Source: Pseudoalteromonas nigrifaciens (GTDB lineage Bacteria; Pseudomonadota; Gammaproteobacteria; Enterobacterales; Alteromonadaceae). From it: a stretch of DNA of 64,000 bases. Location of the stretch: positions 248,001-312,000 of the forward strand of contig NZ_CP011037.1 of assembly GCF_002221505.1 (NCBI RefSeq), given 5' to 3'. Position numbers and translations under genes: made by a program. Below the pieces are notes generated by a model. The model did not search any database and was not told the origin of the DNA. It saw nothing but the letters and a program-made list of their open reading frames with translations. Position 1 is the first letter of the stretch. Every line of letters starts with the position of its first letter. This document shows, one piece after another, positions 24,213-33,722 of this stretch.

Positions 24213-26717
24213 ATGAAAACAAAATTATCTATTATTACACTTGCACTCCTACCTTGCTTAGCCGCCGCTAAAGTGCCCGATGTTGGTGTGATGCAACAAC
24301 AAGATGCAGCGACTAGTGATTCTTTAATTGTTAAATATAAAAAAAATGCCACCCCAGCAATGCGAAAGCATGCAAGATCTTTAGTTAGAGCTAAAATTTC
24401 AGATTTAAATAATGATGAAATAGATGACAGCTATACCTCATTACTTTCAGGTCGCCTTGCTAAGTTTAAAGTAGCGGGCATGAGCACCAAAGAAGCGATT
24501 GAGCGCTTAAAGTCGCACCAAGCCATTGAATATGTAGAACCTGATTATAAAGTTAGTATTGCGAATGTACCCAATGATCCCCGTTTTGATGAACTTTGGG
24601 GCTTACATAATGTAGGCCAGTCAGGTGGTACCGTTGATGCAGATATTGATGCTCCAGAAGCATGGACTATTTCTATTGGTAGCCGAGATGTAGTGGTAGG
24701 TGTAATCGATACCGGTGTTGATTATAGCCATAATGACCTTGCAAGTAATATGTGGGTAAATACCGCTGAAATTGCAGGAGATGGTATAGATAATGACGGG
24801 AATGGTTACATAGATGACATTTATGGTATCAATGCAATTACTGATAGTGGCGATCCAATGGACGACCAAGGGCATGGTACTCATGTGTCAGGGACTATTG
24901 GTGCAAGTGGCAATGATGCGATCGGTGTTGTAGGGGTAAACCATGAAGTGTCTATTGTTGGCTGTAAATTTTTAGCTGCTGATGGCACGGGGAGTACTTC
25001 TGGGGCAATTAAATGTATTGATTATATGATTAGCCTTAAAAATTCAGGTGTTAACCTTCGTGTGCTAAACAATAGCTGGGGCGGCGGCGGGTTTAGCCAA
25101 GCACTTGCTGAAGCGATTGATGCAAGCGAAGCGGCAGATATACTTTTTGTAGCTGCGGCAGGTAACGATGCATTAGACAATGATCTTAACCCTCATTATC
25201 CATCAAGCTATGAGCACGATAGTATTTTATCTGTAGCAAGTACAGATCGTAATGATGCTATGTCGAGCTTTTCACAATGGGGCTTAACAAGTGTTGATTT
25301 AGGTGCCCCAGGTACTGCCATTTTATCTACTGTGCCAGGAAACGCTTATAGTAGTTACTCAGGCACCTCTATGGCAACGCCTCATGTTGCTGGTGCTGCA
25401 GCACTTGCTTTATCAGTTAACCCAGATCTAACAGCGTTAGAATTAAAAGAGTTATTAATGAGTAGCGGCGATGCCAACGCAGCACTACAGGGTAAAACGG
25501 TTGCTGGTACACGATTAAATGTAAACCAAGCGCTAATTGACGCAGATCCAACCCCAGGCTTTAAACTCAGCGTTAGCCCTTTGTCACAGGAGATCACTGC
25601 GGGTGAGTCAGCAAGCTATACGTTTAGTGTAGGCTCAATTGCCAATTGGGATGGTGATGTTGCGTTTGCATTGACAGGTAATTTAGATTCAGCGTCACTT
25701 TCACGAAACACTGCTCGCCCAGGTGAAGAAGTACAGTTAGTAGTACCTACCACTGAAGAGACGCAGTGGGGTGAATATGAGTTTACCGTTACAGCAACGT
25801 CGGATGATAGAGTTAAGGAAAGCACTGTAAAATTAATGGTTAAACCTATGGGGTTGAATGATTTTACTTACAGCAGTGATGAAAATATTGCTATTCCTGA
25901 TAATGCGCCAGAAGGTGTAAGCTCTGTAATTACGATTGCAGATGAGTTAACCGTTTTTAATACAGTTGCCGATGTTAACATTAGTCATACTTGGTCTGGT
26001 GATTTAATTGTAAAGCTTATCTCAGCGCAAGGCACTACAATAACGTTACAAAATAAAGAGGGCGGTAGCTCAGACGATATTATTAAAAGCTTCACTTCGG
26101 ATGCATTTAATGGCGAAGTAGCCACTGGCGATTGGGCATTACATGTACAAGACACTGCCGGTGCTGATACAGGTAATATAAATGGCTGGTCACTTACTTT
26201 AAGTGCAATTGGAGAGGTAAGCCCGCAACCACCACGTGCTAGTTTTAGCGTTGAAACACAAGGCTTAACGGCTTCGTTTACCGATAGTAGCACAGATGCT
26301 AATAACGATATTACACAGTGGCAGTGGAGCTTTGGTGATGGTGCTACATCAACCGATGCAAGCCCTTTGCATGCTTATGCAGTGGCGGGTAGCTATGAAG
26401 TTGAATTAACTGTTACCGACAGCGAAGGCAATACCAACGCATCAACTCAAACTGTAGTAGTGAGTGATGTAGAGATTGAGCTAAGCCTTAAGCGCGCTAA
26501 TAAATCACGCTTAGGCACAATGCGTGTAGAGCTAAGTTGGCAGCAAGTGGGTGCTCAGTCATTAAATGTATATCGTAATGGCGAGTTAGTAGGCACAACC
26601 TCAGATAACGGTCGTTATCGTGATTATGTACGTGGTGCAACACTACCTGCGTACGACTATCAAGTGTGTGTAACTGAAAACGTGTGTTCAAACATAGTGA
26701 CGGTAACTTTTAACTAA
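24213..26717 (+). CDS. secreted subtilisin-like S8 serine protease with P-domain and PKD domain
   Basis: 834 residues. Signal peptide 1-20, I9-type propeptide (about 25-115; IVKYKKNATPAMRKHAR to AIEYVEPDY), S8 catalytic domain with Asp in VVGVIDTGVDYSHNDL (about 165), His in QGHGTHVSGTIG (about 221) and Ser in YSGTSMATPHVAGAAAL (about 385). Next comes a beta-linker, a proprotein-convertase P-domain (about 550-665, ISHTWSGDLIVKL ... GWSLTLSAIG), a PKD domain (about 675-750, WSFGDGATSTDASPLHAYAVAG) and an Fn3-like C-terminus. The ATG at 24213 has GGATAGAACA upstream; another at 24201 has none. Probably exported by type II secretion, typical of marine proteolytic bacteria. Confidence 0.93.
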   Translation: MKTKLSIITLALLPCLAAAKVPDVGVMQQQDAATSDSLIVKYKKNATPAMRKHARSLVRAKISDLNNDEIDDSYTSLLSGRLAKFKVAGMSTKEAIERLKSHQAIEYVEPDYKVSIANVPNDPRFDELWGLHNVGQSGGTVDADIDAPEAWTISIGSRDVVVGVIDTGVDYSHNDLASNMWVNTAEIAGDGIDNDGNGYIDDIYGINAITDSGDPMDDQGHGTHVSGTIGASGNDAIGVVGVNHEVSIVGCKFLAADGTGSTSGAIKCIDYMISLKNSGVNLRVLNNSWGGGGFSQALAEAIDASEAADILFVAAAGNDALDNDLNPHYPSSYEHDSILSVASTDRNDAMSSFSQWGLTSVDLGAPGTAILSTVPGNAYSSYSGTSMATPHVAGAAALALSVNPDLTALELKELLMSSGDANAALQGKTVAGTRLNVNQALIDADPTPGFKLSVSPLSQEITAGESASYTFSVGSIANWDGDVAFALTGNLDSASLSRNTARPGEEVQLVVPTTEETQWGEYEFTVTATSDDRVKESTVKLMVKPMGLNDFTYSSDENIAIPDNAPEGVSSVITIADELTVFNTVADVNISHTWSGDLIVKLISAQGTTITLQNKEGGSSDDIIKSFTSDAFNGEVATGDWALHVQDTAGADTGNINGWSLTLSAIGEVSPQPPRASFSVETQGLTASFTDSSTDANNDITQWQWSFGDGATSTDASPLHAYAVAGSYEVELTVTDSEGNTNASTQTVVVSDVEIELSLKRANKSRLGTMRVELSWQQVGAQSLNVYRNGELVGTTSDNGRYRDYVRGATLPAYDYQVCVTENVCSNIVTVTFN

Positions 26718-26744
26718 TAAAATAGTTACCTATTAATATGACAC

Positions 26745-26769
26745 AAGCCCAGCAATGCTGGGCTTTTTT
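26745..26769 (+). terminator. terminator after the S8 protease
   Basis: Stem AAGCCCAGC / GCTGGGCTT with loop AAT and a T6 tail, 28 bp after the stop. Confidence 0.9.
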
Positions 26770-26825
26770 GTTTCAGATTTTATTAAAAAAGCGGCAGCTA
26801 ATCTATTTTAGTTGTGATTTAGCAA

Positions 26826-27308
26826 CTAACTAAGTTTATATTTACTCACAATTAGCCCGTTCACATCGGCGTAAAGCCAATCATTAGGCTCAATGCAGAC
26901 GCTTAACATGGCAATAGCTTGATTATTTTCACCACAACCTCGCTTTAACGTACAGCGTGGTGTTGAGCCAAGCGCCATAATAGGTAAATTTAAGGTAGCA
27001 AGAATCTCAATATCTCGGCAACAACCATTTATAACTATACCTTCCCAGCCATTTTTTAAAGCACGCTCTGCCATAATATCGCCAATAAATGCAAAGCGTT
27101 TACTAGCAAAGCCGTTAATAACCAGCACTTTACCTACGCCATTTTGATGAAGTATTTCAGCGGCAAACGAATTGTCATCGGGGCACGTTACAGTAACGAC
27201 TTGACCACTAAAGGTGGTTTTGTTGCCAAAGTGCTGTAATCCACAGTCGGCTACTTGTACGCTATCACGGTGTTCGTCGTATAGATCGGGAGTCGTGAAC
27301 TTGTTCAT
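26826..27308 (-). CDS. RraA-family protein
   Basis: 160 residues, the length of E. coli RraA. Conserved core: NGVGKVLVINGFASKRFAFIGDIMAERALKNGWEGIVINGCCRD. The Gly-Asp and Arg-Asp pairs match the RraA / 4-hydroxy-4-methyl-2-oxoglutarate aldolase fold. The Arg-Asp in GCCRD is present, as required in aldolase-type members, whereas authentic RraA has an altered motif, so this could be an enzyme rather than an RNase E inhibitor. It is unusually Cys-rich (CGLQ, VTCPD, GCCRD, RCTLKRGCGE). Stand-alone gene. Confidence 0.8.
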   Translation of the reverse strand: MNKFTTPDLYDEHRDSVQVADCGLQHFGNKTTFSGQVVTVTCPDDNSFAAEILHQNGVGKVLVINGFASKRFAFIGDIMAERALKNGWEGIVINGCCRDIEILATLNLPIMALGSTPRCTLKRGCGENNQAIAMLSVCIEPNDWLYADVNGLIVSKYKLS

Positions 27309-27585
27309 ATTTGCTTTCTCTGTTTAGTGAGTTATTTAACCACACCACTGTAAAAGTGGTAATACGAGACAAAAGAGTCAGTAACTTTAATTTATCTAGC
27401 GTTTGTGCTGCTTTGCTAAATTTAAACACTGAATGGCTGTTTACGCTTATTGCTTATAACTATAGTGATAATATTTAGCTTTGATAATGCTAGTTATGCA
27501 CTGCAGATTAACGGCATGTTATTGTTAAAACAAAAAATTACTGTTAGTTTAGCTGCAAATTATTAAGTAGTACTTTAGGTTTAAT

Positions 27586-28506
27586 ATGGATTTTATAAGC
27601 AAAAATAAATATACACTTTATGGAGTCGCTGCAATATTACTGTGGAGCTGCTTAGTGGCATTACTACGGGATATTTCTGAGTTGTTTAGCCCCATTGGTG
27701 GTGCTGCGGCTATGTACTCTGTAAGTGCGATATTTTTAATTTTGGTTATGGGAGTGCCTAAGTTTAGTGGATTTTCGAAACGCTACTTGGTAGTAGGTAC
27801 TTTATTATTTGTGTCGTACGAAATTTGCTTGGCACTTTCTATCGGTATGGCAAATAGCCGCCATCAGGCTATGGAAATGGCGGTAATTAATTATTTATGG
27901 CCCACGCTGACTATATTGCTCTCTATTATTATTGGGCGTAAAAAAGTAAGTTACTGGGTTTACCCAAGTATGATCATTGCTTTTTTAGGGGTTGCTTGGT
28001 GTATTACGGGCGATCAAGAAATGTCAGTCGATACGTTAGTTACTAACTTTGCTGATAATCCTGCTACTTATTTAATGGCATTAGCTGCCGCGTTTATATG
28101 GGCTATTTATTGCGTAGTAACGCAAAAAATAAGTAATGGTAAAAATGCTATTACGTTATTTTTTACTGTTACGGCAATGAGTTTGTGGGCGCAATATGGT
28201 TTTAGTAATGAAGCGCCATTAACGTTTTCAATCAGCTCAAGCATGACATTGTTACTTGCGGGTGTAGTTGTTGGCAGTGGTTATGCACTGTGGAATCAAG
28301 CGATTATTGGCGGTAACTTAATGCTGCTTGGAACGCTTTCGTATTTTACGCCGGTGTTTTCTACTATTATTTCGGCGTTGTATTTGTCTATTACGTTAAG
28401 TACTTCGTTTTGGCAAGGAGTGGTGCTGGTAACACTTGGCTCGCTAATTTGCTACTTTGTAACGCGAGATAAACCCCAAAAATATAATGTAGAAGTAACG
28501 ACTTAA
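27586..28506 (+). CDS. yddG: aromatic amino acid exporter YddG (DMT/EamA family)
   Basis: 306 residues with ten predicted transmembrane helices in two EamA repeats. The first half is YddG-like: LLWSCLVALLRDISELFSPIGGAA, SYEICLALSIGMANSRHQAMEMAVINYLWPTLTI. YddG exports aromatic amino acids and analogues across the inner membrane. It is monocistronic, with a 277-bp upstream region and convergent to the ankyrin gene. Confidence 0.88.
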   Translation: MDFISKNKYTLYGVAAILLWSCLVALLRDISELFSPIGGAAAMYSVSAIFLILVMGVPKFSGFSKRYLVVGTLLFVSYEICLALSIGMANSRHQAMEMAVINYLWPTLTILLSIIIGRKKVSYWVYPSMIIAFLGVAWCITGDQEMSVDTLVTNFADNPATYLMALAAAFIWAIYCVVTQKISNGKNAITLFFTVTAMSLWAQYGFSNEAPLTFSISSSMTLLLAGVVVGSGYALWNQAIIGGNLMLLGTLSYFTPVFSTIISALYLSITLSTSFWQGVVLVTLGSLICYFVTRDKPQKYNVEVTT

Positions 28507-28546
28507 ATAAGCAGTCCGCTAAAGTTTAGTTACACCTAAAGCTCTT

Positions 28547-29080
28547 TTATAAGGGCTTTTGAACTTTATTTAGAGTTTTAACCTGCGTGAGTAAATTGAG
28601 CACTTTTTGCTGGCCAAATGTGTGTGCAAATTGCTCGGCTGTTTGGCCTGCTTTGTTTTGATGTGCGTTGTCGCAATCAAGTGATACCAGTGTTTTGGCT
28701 ATACTAAACTCACCTCTAAAAATAGCGGCCATAAGGGCTGTGTTACCTCGGTTGTCTTCCATGCAAGCATTAGCGCCTAAGTGTAAAAGTGTGTTTACCG
28801 TATTTTTATTACCATGGTAAGTGGCAATCATTAATGCGGTGTAACCTTTATTGTTATAGCTGTCGATAGGAATGCCGGCACTTACAAATTGCTTAATTAC
28901 AGCGGTATCGTTGGTACGTGCAGCAGCAAAGTAATAAGCAAATAAACTCTCGTATTGTGTTTGCGCTGAGTGTTGGTTTTCAAGTTGTGTACTAGGTGTT
29001 TGTGTATCCGTTGTATTTTGAGCGTAAACACTACTGGTAAAGCTTATTAGTAGCACTACTATAATTAATAAATTACGCAT
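28547..29080 (-). CDS. ankB: periplasmic ankyrin-repeat protein, AnkB-like
   Basis: 177 residues from the ATG at 29080 (AAAAGG 9 nt upstream); an upstream in-frame ATG at 29131 would bury the signal peptide and is rejected. Signal peptide NLLIIVVLLISFTSSVYA, then about three ankyrin repeats: RTNDTAVIKQFVSAGIPIDS, KGYTALMIATYHGNKNTVNTLL, RGNTALMAAIFRGEFSIAKTLV. In Pseudomonas aeruginosa AnkB is encoded with the periplasmic catalase KatB and is needed for full catalase activity; the same pairing is seen here, 111 bp after the catalase stop. Confidence 0.88.
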   Translation of the reverse strand: MRNLLIIVVLLISFTSSVYAQNTTDTQTPSTQLENQHSAQTQYESLFAYYFAAARTNDTAVIKQFVSAGIPIDSYNNKGYTALMIATYHGNKNTVNTLLHLGANACMEDNRGNTALMAAIFRGEFSIAKTLVSLDCDNAHQNKAGQTAEQFAHTFGQQKVLNLLTQVKTLNKVQKPL

Positions 29081-29191
29081 TACTTTATACCTTTTAAAAA
29101 GAGGAAGGGGATTGGTTGCCTCCTTCCTCATGGTTGTGGTTACTTATATAACAGCTTGTTTAGTTGGGACTAATGTTTTGTAACTTGCTAA

Positions 29192-30727
29192 TTACAGGTT
29201 AGCTGCAAGCTGCTTAACTATTTTAATATCGCCATTAACGGCTTTAGTTAAACGTGTACCGTACTCACTATCAGCTTTGTAAAAGTGGCTAAGCATTTTG
29301 TGCTTAACGTTACTGTCTTTTATTTTTACTAAATCGCCCGCTAGGTTATTGATCAGATTAGTACGCTCTTGCTTACTAAAACCTCGGTATAAAACACCTG
29401 CTTGCGCGAAGTTTTGCTGCTTTTTAATGGCGGCTTGTTGTACGTAACCTTGCAGTTGCGTTTGGCTTCTACGGGCAATTGGGTTTTCAGCTACGTTTTC
29501 TTGGCTTGGTTGATAGTTTACGTTGCTTTGAGTATTACCATAGTTCATTGCGCCGTCTTGGTTGTAGTTAACTACCTCCACTTTTGCACGGTTAATTGGC
29601 AACTGTTGATGGTTAGCACCAAGGCGATACATTTGCGTATCTGCGTATGAAAATACACGCCCTTGTAATAACTTATCTTCTGAGGGTTCAATACCCGCAA
29701 TAATGTTAGACGGTGCCATTGCTACTTGTTCTGTTGACTGAAAAAAGTTAGTTGGCATGCGATTAAGCGTTAATGTACCTGCCTTCACTTCTTTTACACC
29801 TAACCACATTTTTGTTGCATCTAATGGGTTGTAATCAAAGTCGTCAAGCTGCGACGGATCAAGCGTTTTAATGTATAGATCCCATTCTGGGAAGTTACCT
29901 TTATTTACTTCGCTGTATAAATCACGCGTTAAATGTTGAAAGTCTTGGCTTTGAACTTCAGCGACTTCTTTTGCATTTAAATTCTCAATGCCTTGTTTAC
30001 TTACCCAATGAAATTTAACGTACTTAACATCGCCCGATTTATTGATCATTTTATAAGAGTGAACACCCCAACCATCCATTTTACGTAAGCTTGCTGGTGT
30101 GCCGTAGTCGCTATAAACCCACGTTAACATGTGAGTAGAGCCTGGTTCGTATGAAAAAAAGTCAAAAACACGGTTAGGATCTTGAATGTTATCTACAGGT
30201 GATGGCTTTAATGAATGGATCATATCTGGAAATTTAATTGCATCACGAATAAAAAACACCGGTAAGTTAAGGCCCACTAAATCCCAGTTACCTTGATCGG
30301 TGTAAAATTTAATCGCAAAGCCACGTGGGTCGCGCAGTGTTTCTGGGCTACCTTTTGAGTGAATTACCGATGAAAAACGTACAAAAACGTCAGTTTCTTT
30401 ACCGGCCTCGGTAAAAGGTGCTGCCATGGTTAAATCATCTAAACTTTTAGATGCCACAAATACACCATGAGCACCCGTACCACGCGCATGTACCACACGC
30501 TCAGGAATACGTTCACGTGCAAAGCGTTGTAGTTTTTGAATTAGTTGTACGTCTTCTAATAACACACTGCCGCGCTCGCCTGCAGTTATTGAATTTTGGT
30601 TGTCGCCAACAGCTGCACCGTTGTCTTTAGTTAATGTAGCCGCGCTTGCTGGTAATGCCATCGCAAGTGTTAACGCGCTTAATGTTAGTTTTGTATTCTT
30701 GTTTATTGCGTTTAATAAAATATTCAT
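29192..30727 (-). CDS. katB: periplasmic heme catalase, KatB type
   Basis: 511 residues with a Sec signal (LSALTLAMALPASAA), so it acts in the periplasm. Distal His80 in ERVVHARGTGAHG; proximal heme ligand Tyr in RVFSYADTQMYRLGAN with its Arg; Phe pair in PVFFIRD. The distal Asn position reads VGLNLPVFF instead of the usual VGNNxPxFF, so Leu153 replaces the catalytic Asn (codon CTT). Otherwise it matches clade-3 small-subunit catalases. RBS AAGGTCGAC. Co-directional with the ankyrin gene, as in katB-ankB loci. Confidence 0.95.
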   Translation of the reverse strand: MNILLNAINKNTKLTLSALTLAMALPASAATLTKDNGAAVGDNQNSITAGERGSVLLEDVQLIQKLQRFARERIPERVVHARGTGAHGVFVASKSLDDLTMAAPFTEAGKETDVFVRFSSVIHSKGSPETLRDPRGFAIKFYTDQGNWDLVGLNLPVFFIRDAIKFPDMIHSLKPSPVDNIQDPNRVFDFFSYEPGSTHMLTWVYSDYGTPASLRKMDGWGVHSYKMINKSGDVKYVKFHWVSKQGIENLNAKEVAEVQSQDFQHLTRDLYSEVNKGNFPEWDLYIKTLDPSQLDDFDYNPLDATKMWLGVKEVKAGTLTLNRMPTNFFQSTEQVAMAPSNIIAGIEPSEDKLLQGRVFSYADTQMYRLGANHQQLPINRAKVEVVNYNQDGAMNYGNTQSNVNYQPSQENVAENPIARRSQTQLQGYVQQAAIKKQQNFAQAGVLYRGFSKQERTNLINNLAGDLVKIKDSNVKHKMLSHFYKADSEYGTRLTKAVNGDIKIVKQLAANL

Positions 30728-31080
30728 GTCGACCTTATTATTTAAAATTGCCGGCAGTGCTGCTGGCTGTTTAACTGTTGAGGAGTGTATGAATATTCCT
30801 TTGTTCGGTAAAGTTGATTAAATAGATTGGAATAATTCATAAATAAGATTGCAAGAGGGGCTTAAAATATACTTTTAGATCCAATTTTAGGTTTATATAT
30901 TTTTTGTAAACTTGATTAAATACAGCGGCTTTTAGTTTTGTTTATTTATGTTTGTAGTAGCGACAAGTAAATTCGTTCACTTTTTGTTGACATTCAAAAA
31001 CAATAAAGGGAATATGCTCGCTAGCCGGGCTTATGCTCATCTGGTGTTTTGCACAAAAAGTAAATGTTTAAGGTAACCCA
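30728..31080. other. 353-bp divergent intergenic region (katB / HAD gene)
   Basis: Contains the katB leader and the promoter of the HAD gene. A long inverted repeat (ATGAATATTCC at 30789-30799 and GGAATAATTCAT at 30829-30840) lies about 60-110 bp upstream of katB and could be a regulator site. No convincing OxyR motif or ORF was found. Confidence 0.4.
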
Positions 31081-31761
31081 ATGAACGCTAAAATTGATTT
31101 AGTAATATTTGATTGCGATGGGGTAGTCATCGACAGTGAAATACTCAGCGCTCAAGTGTTGATTGATATGCTTGCGTATTTAACGGTTAACATTGACCGC
31201 GGATATGTACAGCAACACTTTTTGGGGTGTAATTTTAAAACCGTAAGTCAAAAAATCCAAAACGCCTTTAATGTCACTTTGCCAAATAGCTTTGAAGATG
31301 ATTACCGAGAAGCGCTCTTAAACGAGTTTGGTTCAGCGCTCAGTACAACCGATGGCATAAACGAAGTACTTAATAACTTAGCTGTGCCCAAATGTATTGC
31401 CACAAGTAGCAGTCCAGCACGTACAGCTAAAGCATTAGATATAGTTAATTTAAGTAACTGTTTTAGCAATACGATATTTACCAGCAGTGAAGTAAAGCGT
31501 GGTAAACCCGCCCCCGACTTATTTTTACATGCAGCTAAGCAAATGGGCGTAAAACCAGAGCATTGCTTGGTAATTGAGGACAGCGAAGCTGGCGTATGTG
31601 CAGCCATAAATGCCAATATGCAAGTACTGCATTACAGTGGCGGGCAGCACATGCAAACGGCCATTAACTATGTTCATAAAGCGTATCCAAATATTGCTCA
31701 CTTAACTCATTGGCAGCAGTTTTTTACAGCTTATCCTGCACTTAAAAGTAAAAACATTTAA
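31081..31761 (+). CDS. HAD-superfamily phosphatase (YieH / beta-PGM-like)
   Basis: 226 residues. Motif [14 protein letters not shown] (nucleophile Asp, acid/base Asp); motif II Ser in IATSSSPAR; motif III Lys in [10 protein letters not shown]; motif [11 protein letters not shown]. The alpha-helical cap lies between residues about 15 and 80. Subfamily I members dephosphorylate sugar phosphates such as 6-phosphogluconate. It sits 180 bp before the mannitol operon, so a sugar or polyol phosphate substrate is likely, but this is inference. RBS AAGGTAACCCA. Confidence 0.87.
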   Translation: MNAKIDLVIFDCDGVVIDSEILSAQVLIDMLAYLTVNIDRGYVQQHFLGCNFKTVSQKIQNAFNVTLPNSFEDDYREALLNEFGSALSTTDGINEVLNNLAVPKCIATSSSPARTAKALDIVNLSNCFSNTIFTSSEVKRGKPAPDLFLHAAKQMGVKPEHCLVIEDSEAGVCAAINANMQVLHYSGGQHMQTAINYVHKAYPNIAHLTHWQQFFTAYPALKSKNI

Positions 31762-31940
31762 ACATGGCTACTTATACCAACACACATTTATAGGGTTTAT
31801 AAGTGGCAAAATATAAGCGTTGTTAGTACTGGTATTAATTATAAAAACTAAAACAAGTGGTTACGCGTTTATAAAACTAAATTATAAGAAGCAAAGTCTT
31901 TAGGTATTAAGTACTTTGCTGTTAACAACTAGGAAATACC

Positions 31941-33662
31941 ATGGCAACGAGTCCACACACACACACATTTAAAGATGTAAACGAAGAGCAACTTCCGGTT
32001 GCTAATAATAAGCTTCACGGCTGGAAACATTTTGCAGGGCTATACGCTGGTGAACATGTTGCTGCCACTGAATTTGTTATTGGCGCAACCTTTGTTGCAT
32101 TAGGCGCATCAACCATCGACATTCTATTGGGGTTATTAATAGGTAACCTGTTAGCAATGTGTTCTTGGTGGCTAATTACGGCACCCATTGCAGTACAAAC
32201 CCGCTTAAGTTTATATAACTACTTAAACAAAATTGCTGGTAACTCAATGACCAAGCTCTATAACTGGGCTAATGTAGTTATTTTTAGTGTTATATCGGCG
32301 GCCATGATCACGGTATCCTCCACCGCCGTGCGGTTTTTGTTCGACATACCCGCGCAGCTTGATTGGTATCCAAACAGCTTTTGGTTTGTCGCCATTGTTT
32401 TAGCCGTTGGCTCAATTGTTGTATTTGTTGCTATGTATGGCTTTTCAACCGTTGCTGACTTTTCAAAACTGTGTGCGCCCTGGCTATTTGTTATATTTAT
32501 TGCAGGCTCGTTCGCGTTATTCCCTGAGCTTTCAAACCACGTATTGGGTTCTACCTCTTTAACTAGCTTTAGCGACTTTATGACCATAGGCGACTCCTCC
32601 ATCTGGACGGGCACCAATGCCGATGGTGAAAAAGGCATTGGCCTATTAGAAGTGATTGGCTTTGCATGGGCTGCTAACTCAATTACTCACTTTGGTTTAA
32701 TCGACATGGCTATTTTTAGATTTGCTAAACGCAAAAGCTATGGCTTGTTCTCTGGTGTGGGTATGTTTTTTGGTCATTACTTAGCGTGGATCTCTGCCGG
32801 TATTATGGGCGCAGGTGTTGCGGTATTACTTAAAACAACCATTTCATCACTTGATCCGGGCGATGTTGCATACCATGCATTAGGTTGGACTGGCTTTGTT
32901 ATTGTAATTATTGCCGGTTGGACTACAGCTAACGCAAACCTATACCGCGCTGGCCTTGCAGCACAATCTATATTTGTTAATCAGTCACGTGAGCGCACCA
33001 CCGCCATAGTAGGTGTGGTAACCGTAATTATTGCGTGCTTCCCGTTTGTATTTTCACAAATGCTACCACTACTTACCTACGCCGGTTTATTAGTTGTGCC
33101 AGTGGGCGGCATTGTATTTGCCGAGCATGTGTTATTTCCTAAAATTGGCTTAACACGTTACTGGGCTAAATATAAAAATATTACCCGCAGTATCCCTGCT
33201 ATTGCCTCATGGGCACTTGCACTTGTGTTCGGTTTTGGCTTAAACGCAATTGATGTAATGTCGTTTTACTACTTGTTTATTCCTACCTGGATTTTCACCA
33301 TCGTTATTTACACACTTTTAGCTAAAAAATACGGTGCCGGTGAAGATTACACGCAAGAGATTGCAGCAGAAGAGCAAGAGCAACGTGATATTAAAGAATA
33401 TCAAGCAGCTGAGGCTAAAGACATTCCAAAGCCAGTAATTGATAGCTCTGTATTTACCAAAGTTCTTAATGGCATATCGACTATTTCATTAGTGATTATT
33501 TTTATATTTGCCAGCCAAGTGATGTTTTTCAGTGACACTATGGTGATGTACAGCGCTAATAAGTCGCAGTTCGAAATTGCCTGTTTTATTTGTACTGTTA
33601 TTTATTTTGTTACTGCGTACTGGTCGTTAAAACGCCATAAAGTACTCAATACAGCATCGTAA
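31941..33662 (+). CDS. NCS1-family permease in the mannitol operon
   Basis: 573 residues, about 12 transmembrane helices (residues about 30-490) plus two more near the C-terminus after a charged loop (QEIAAEEQEQRDIKEYQAAEAK). The N-terminal half (HGWKHFAGLYAGEHVAATEF then GLLIGNLLAMCSWWLIT) places it in the nucleobase:cation symporter-1 family of cytosine/purine permeases. It is followed by mannitol 2-dehydrogenase and fructokinase with spacings of 60 and 2 bp, and no purine or pyrimidine genes are near, so the cargo may be mannitol or another polyol. RBS TAGGAAATACC. Confidence 0.85.
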   Translation: MATSPHTHTFKDVNEEQLPVANNKLHGWKHFAGLYAGEHVAATEFVIGATFVALGASTIDILLGLLIGNLLAMCSWWLITAPIAVQTRLSLYNYLNKIAGNSMTKLYNWANVVIFSVISAAMITVSSTAVRFLFDIPAQLDWYPNSFWFVAIVLAVGSIVVFVAMYGFSTVADFSKLCAPWLFVIFIAGSFALFPELSNHVLGSTSLTSFSDFMTIGDSSIWTGTNADGEKGIGLLEVIGFAWAANSITHFGLIDMAIFRFAKRKSYGLFSGVGMFFGHYLAWISAGIMGAGVAVLLKTTISSLDPGDVAYHALGWTGFVIVIIAGWTTANANLYRAGLAAQSIFVNQSRERTTAIVGVVTVIIACFPFVFSQMLPLLTYAGLLVVPVGGIVFAEHVLFPKIGLTRYWAKYKNITRSIPAIASWALALVFGFGLNAIDVMSFYYLFIPTWIFTIVIYTLLAKKYGAGEDYTQEIAAEEQEQRDIKEYQAAEAKDIPKPVIDSSVFTKVLNGISTISLVIIFIFASQVMFFSDTMVMYSANKSQFEIACFICTVIYFVTAYWSLKRHKVLNTAS

Positions 33663-33722
33663 TTACTTATCGTAATACAGTATCGTAATTTATATTTTAT
33701 TTTTGTTTAGTAAGGTCGCACC

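Noticed and set aside
30600..30821. 73-codon plus-strand frame across the katB start
   Set aside because: Mostly antisense to the katB signal peptide; no RBS and no recognisable protein.
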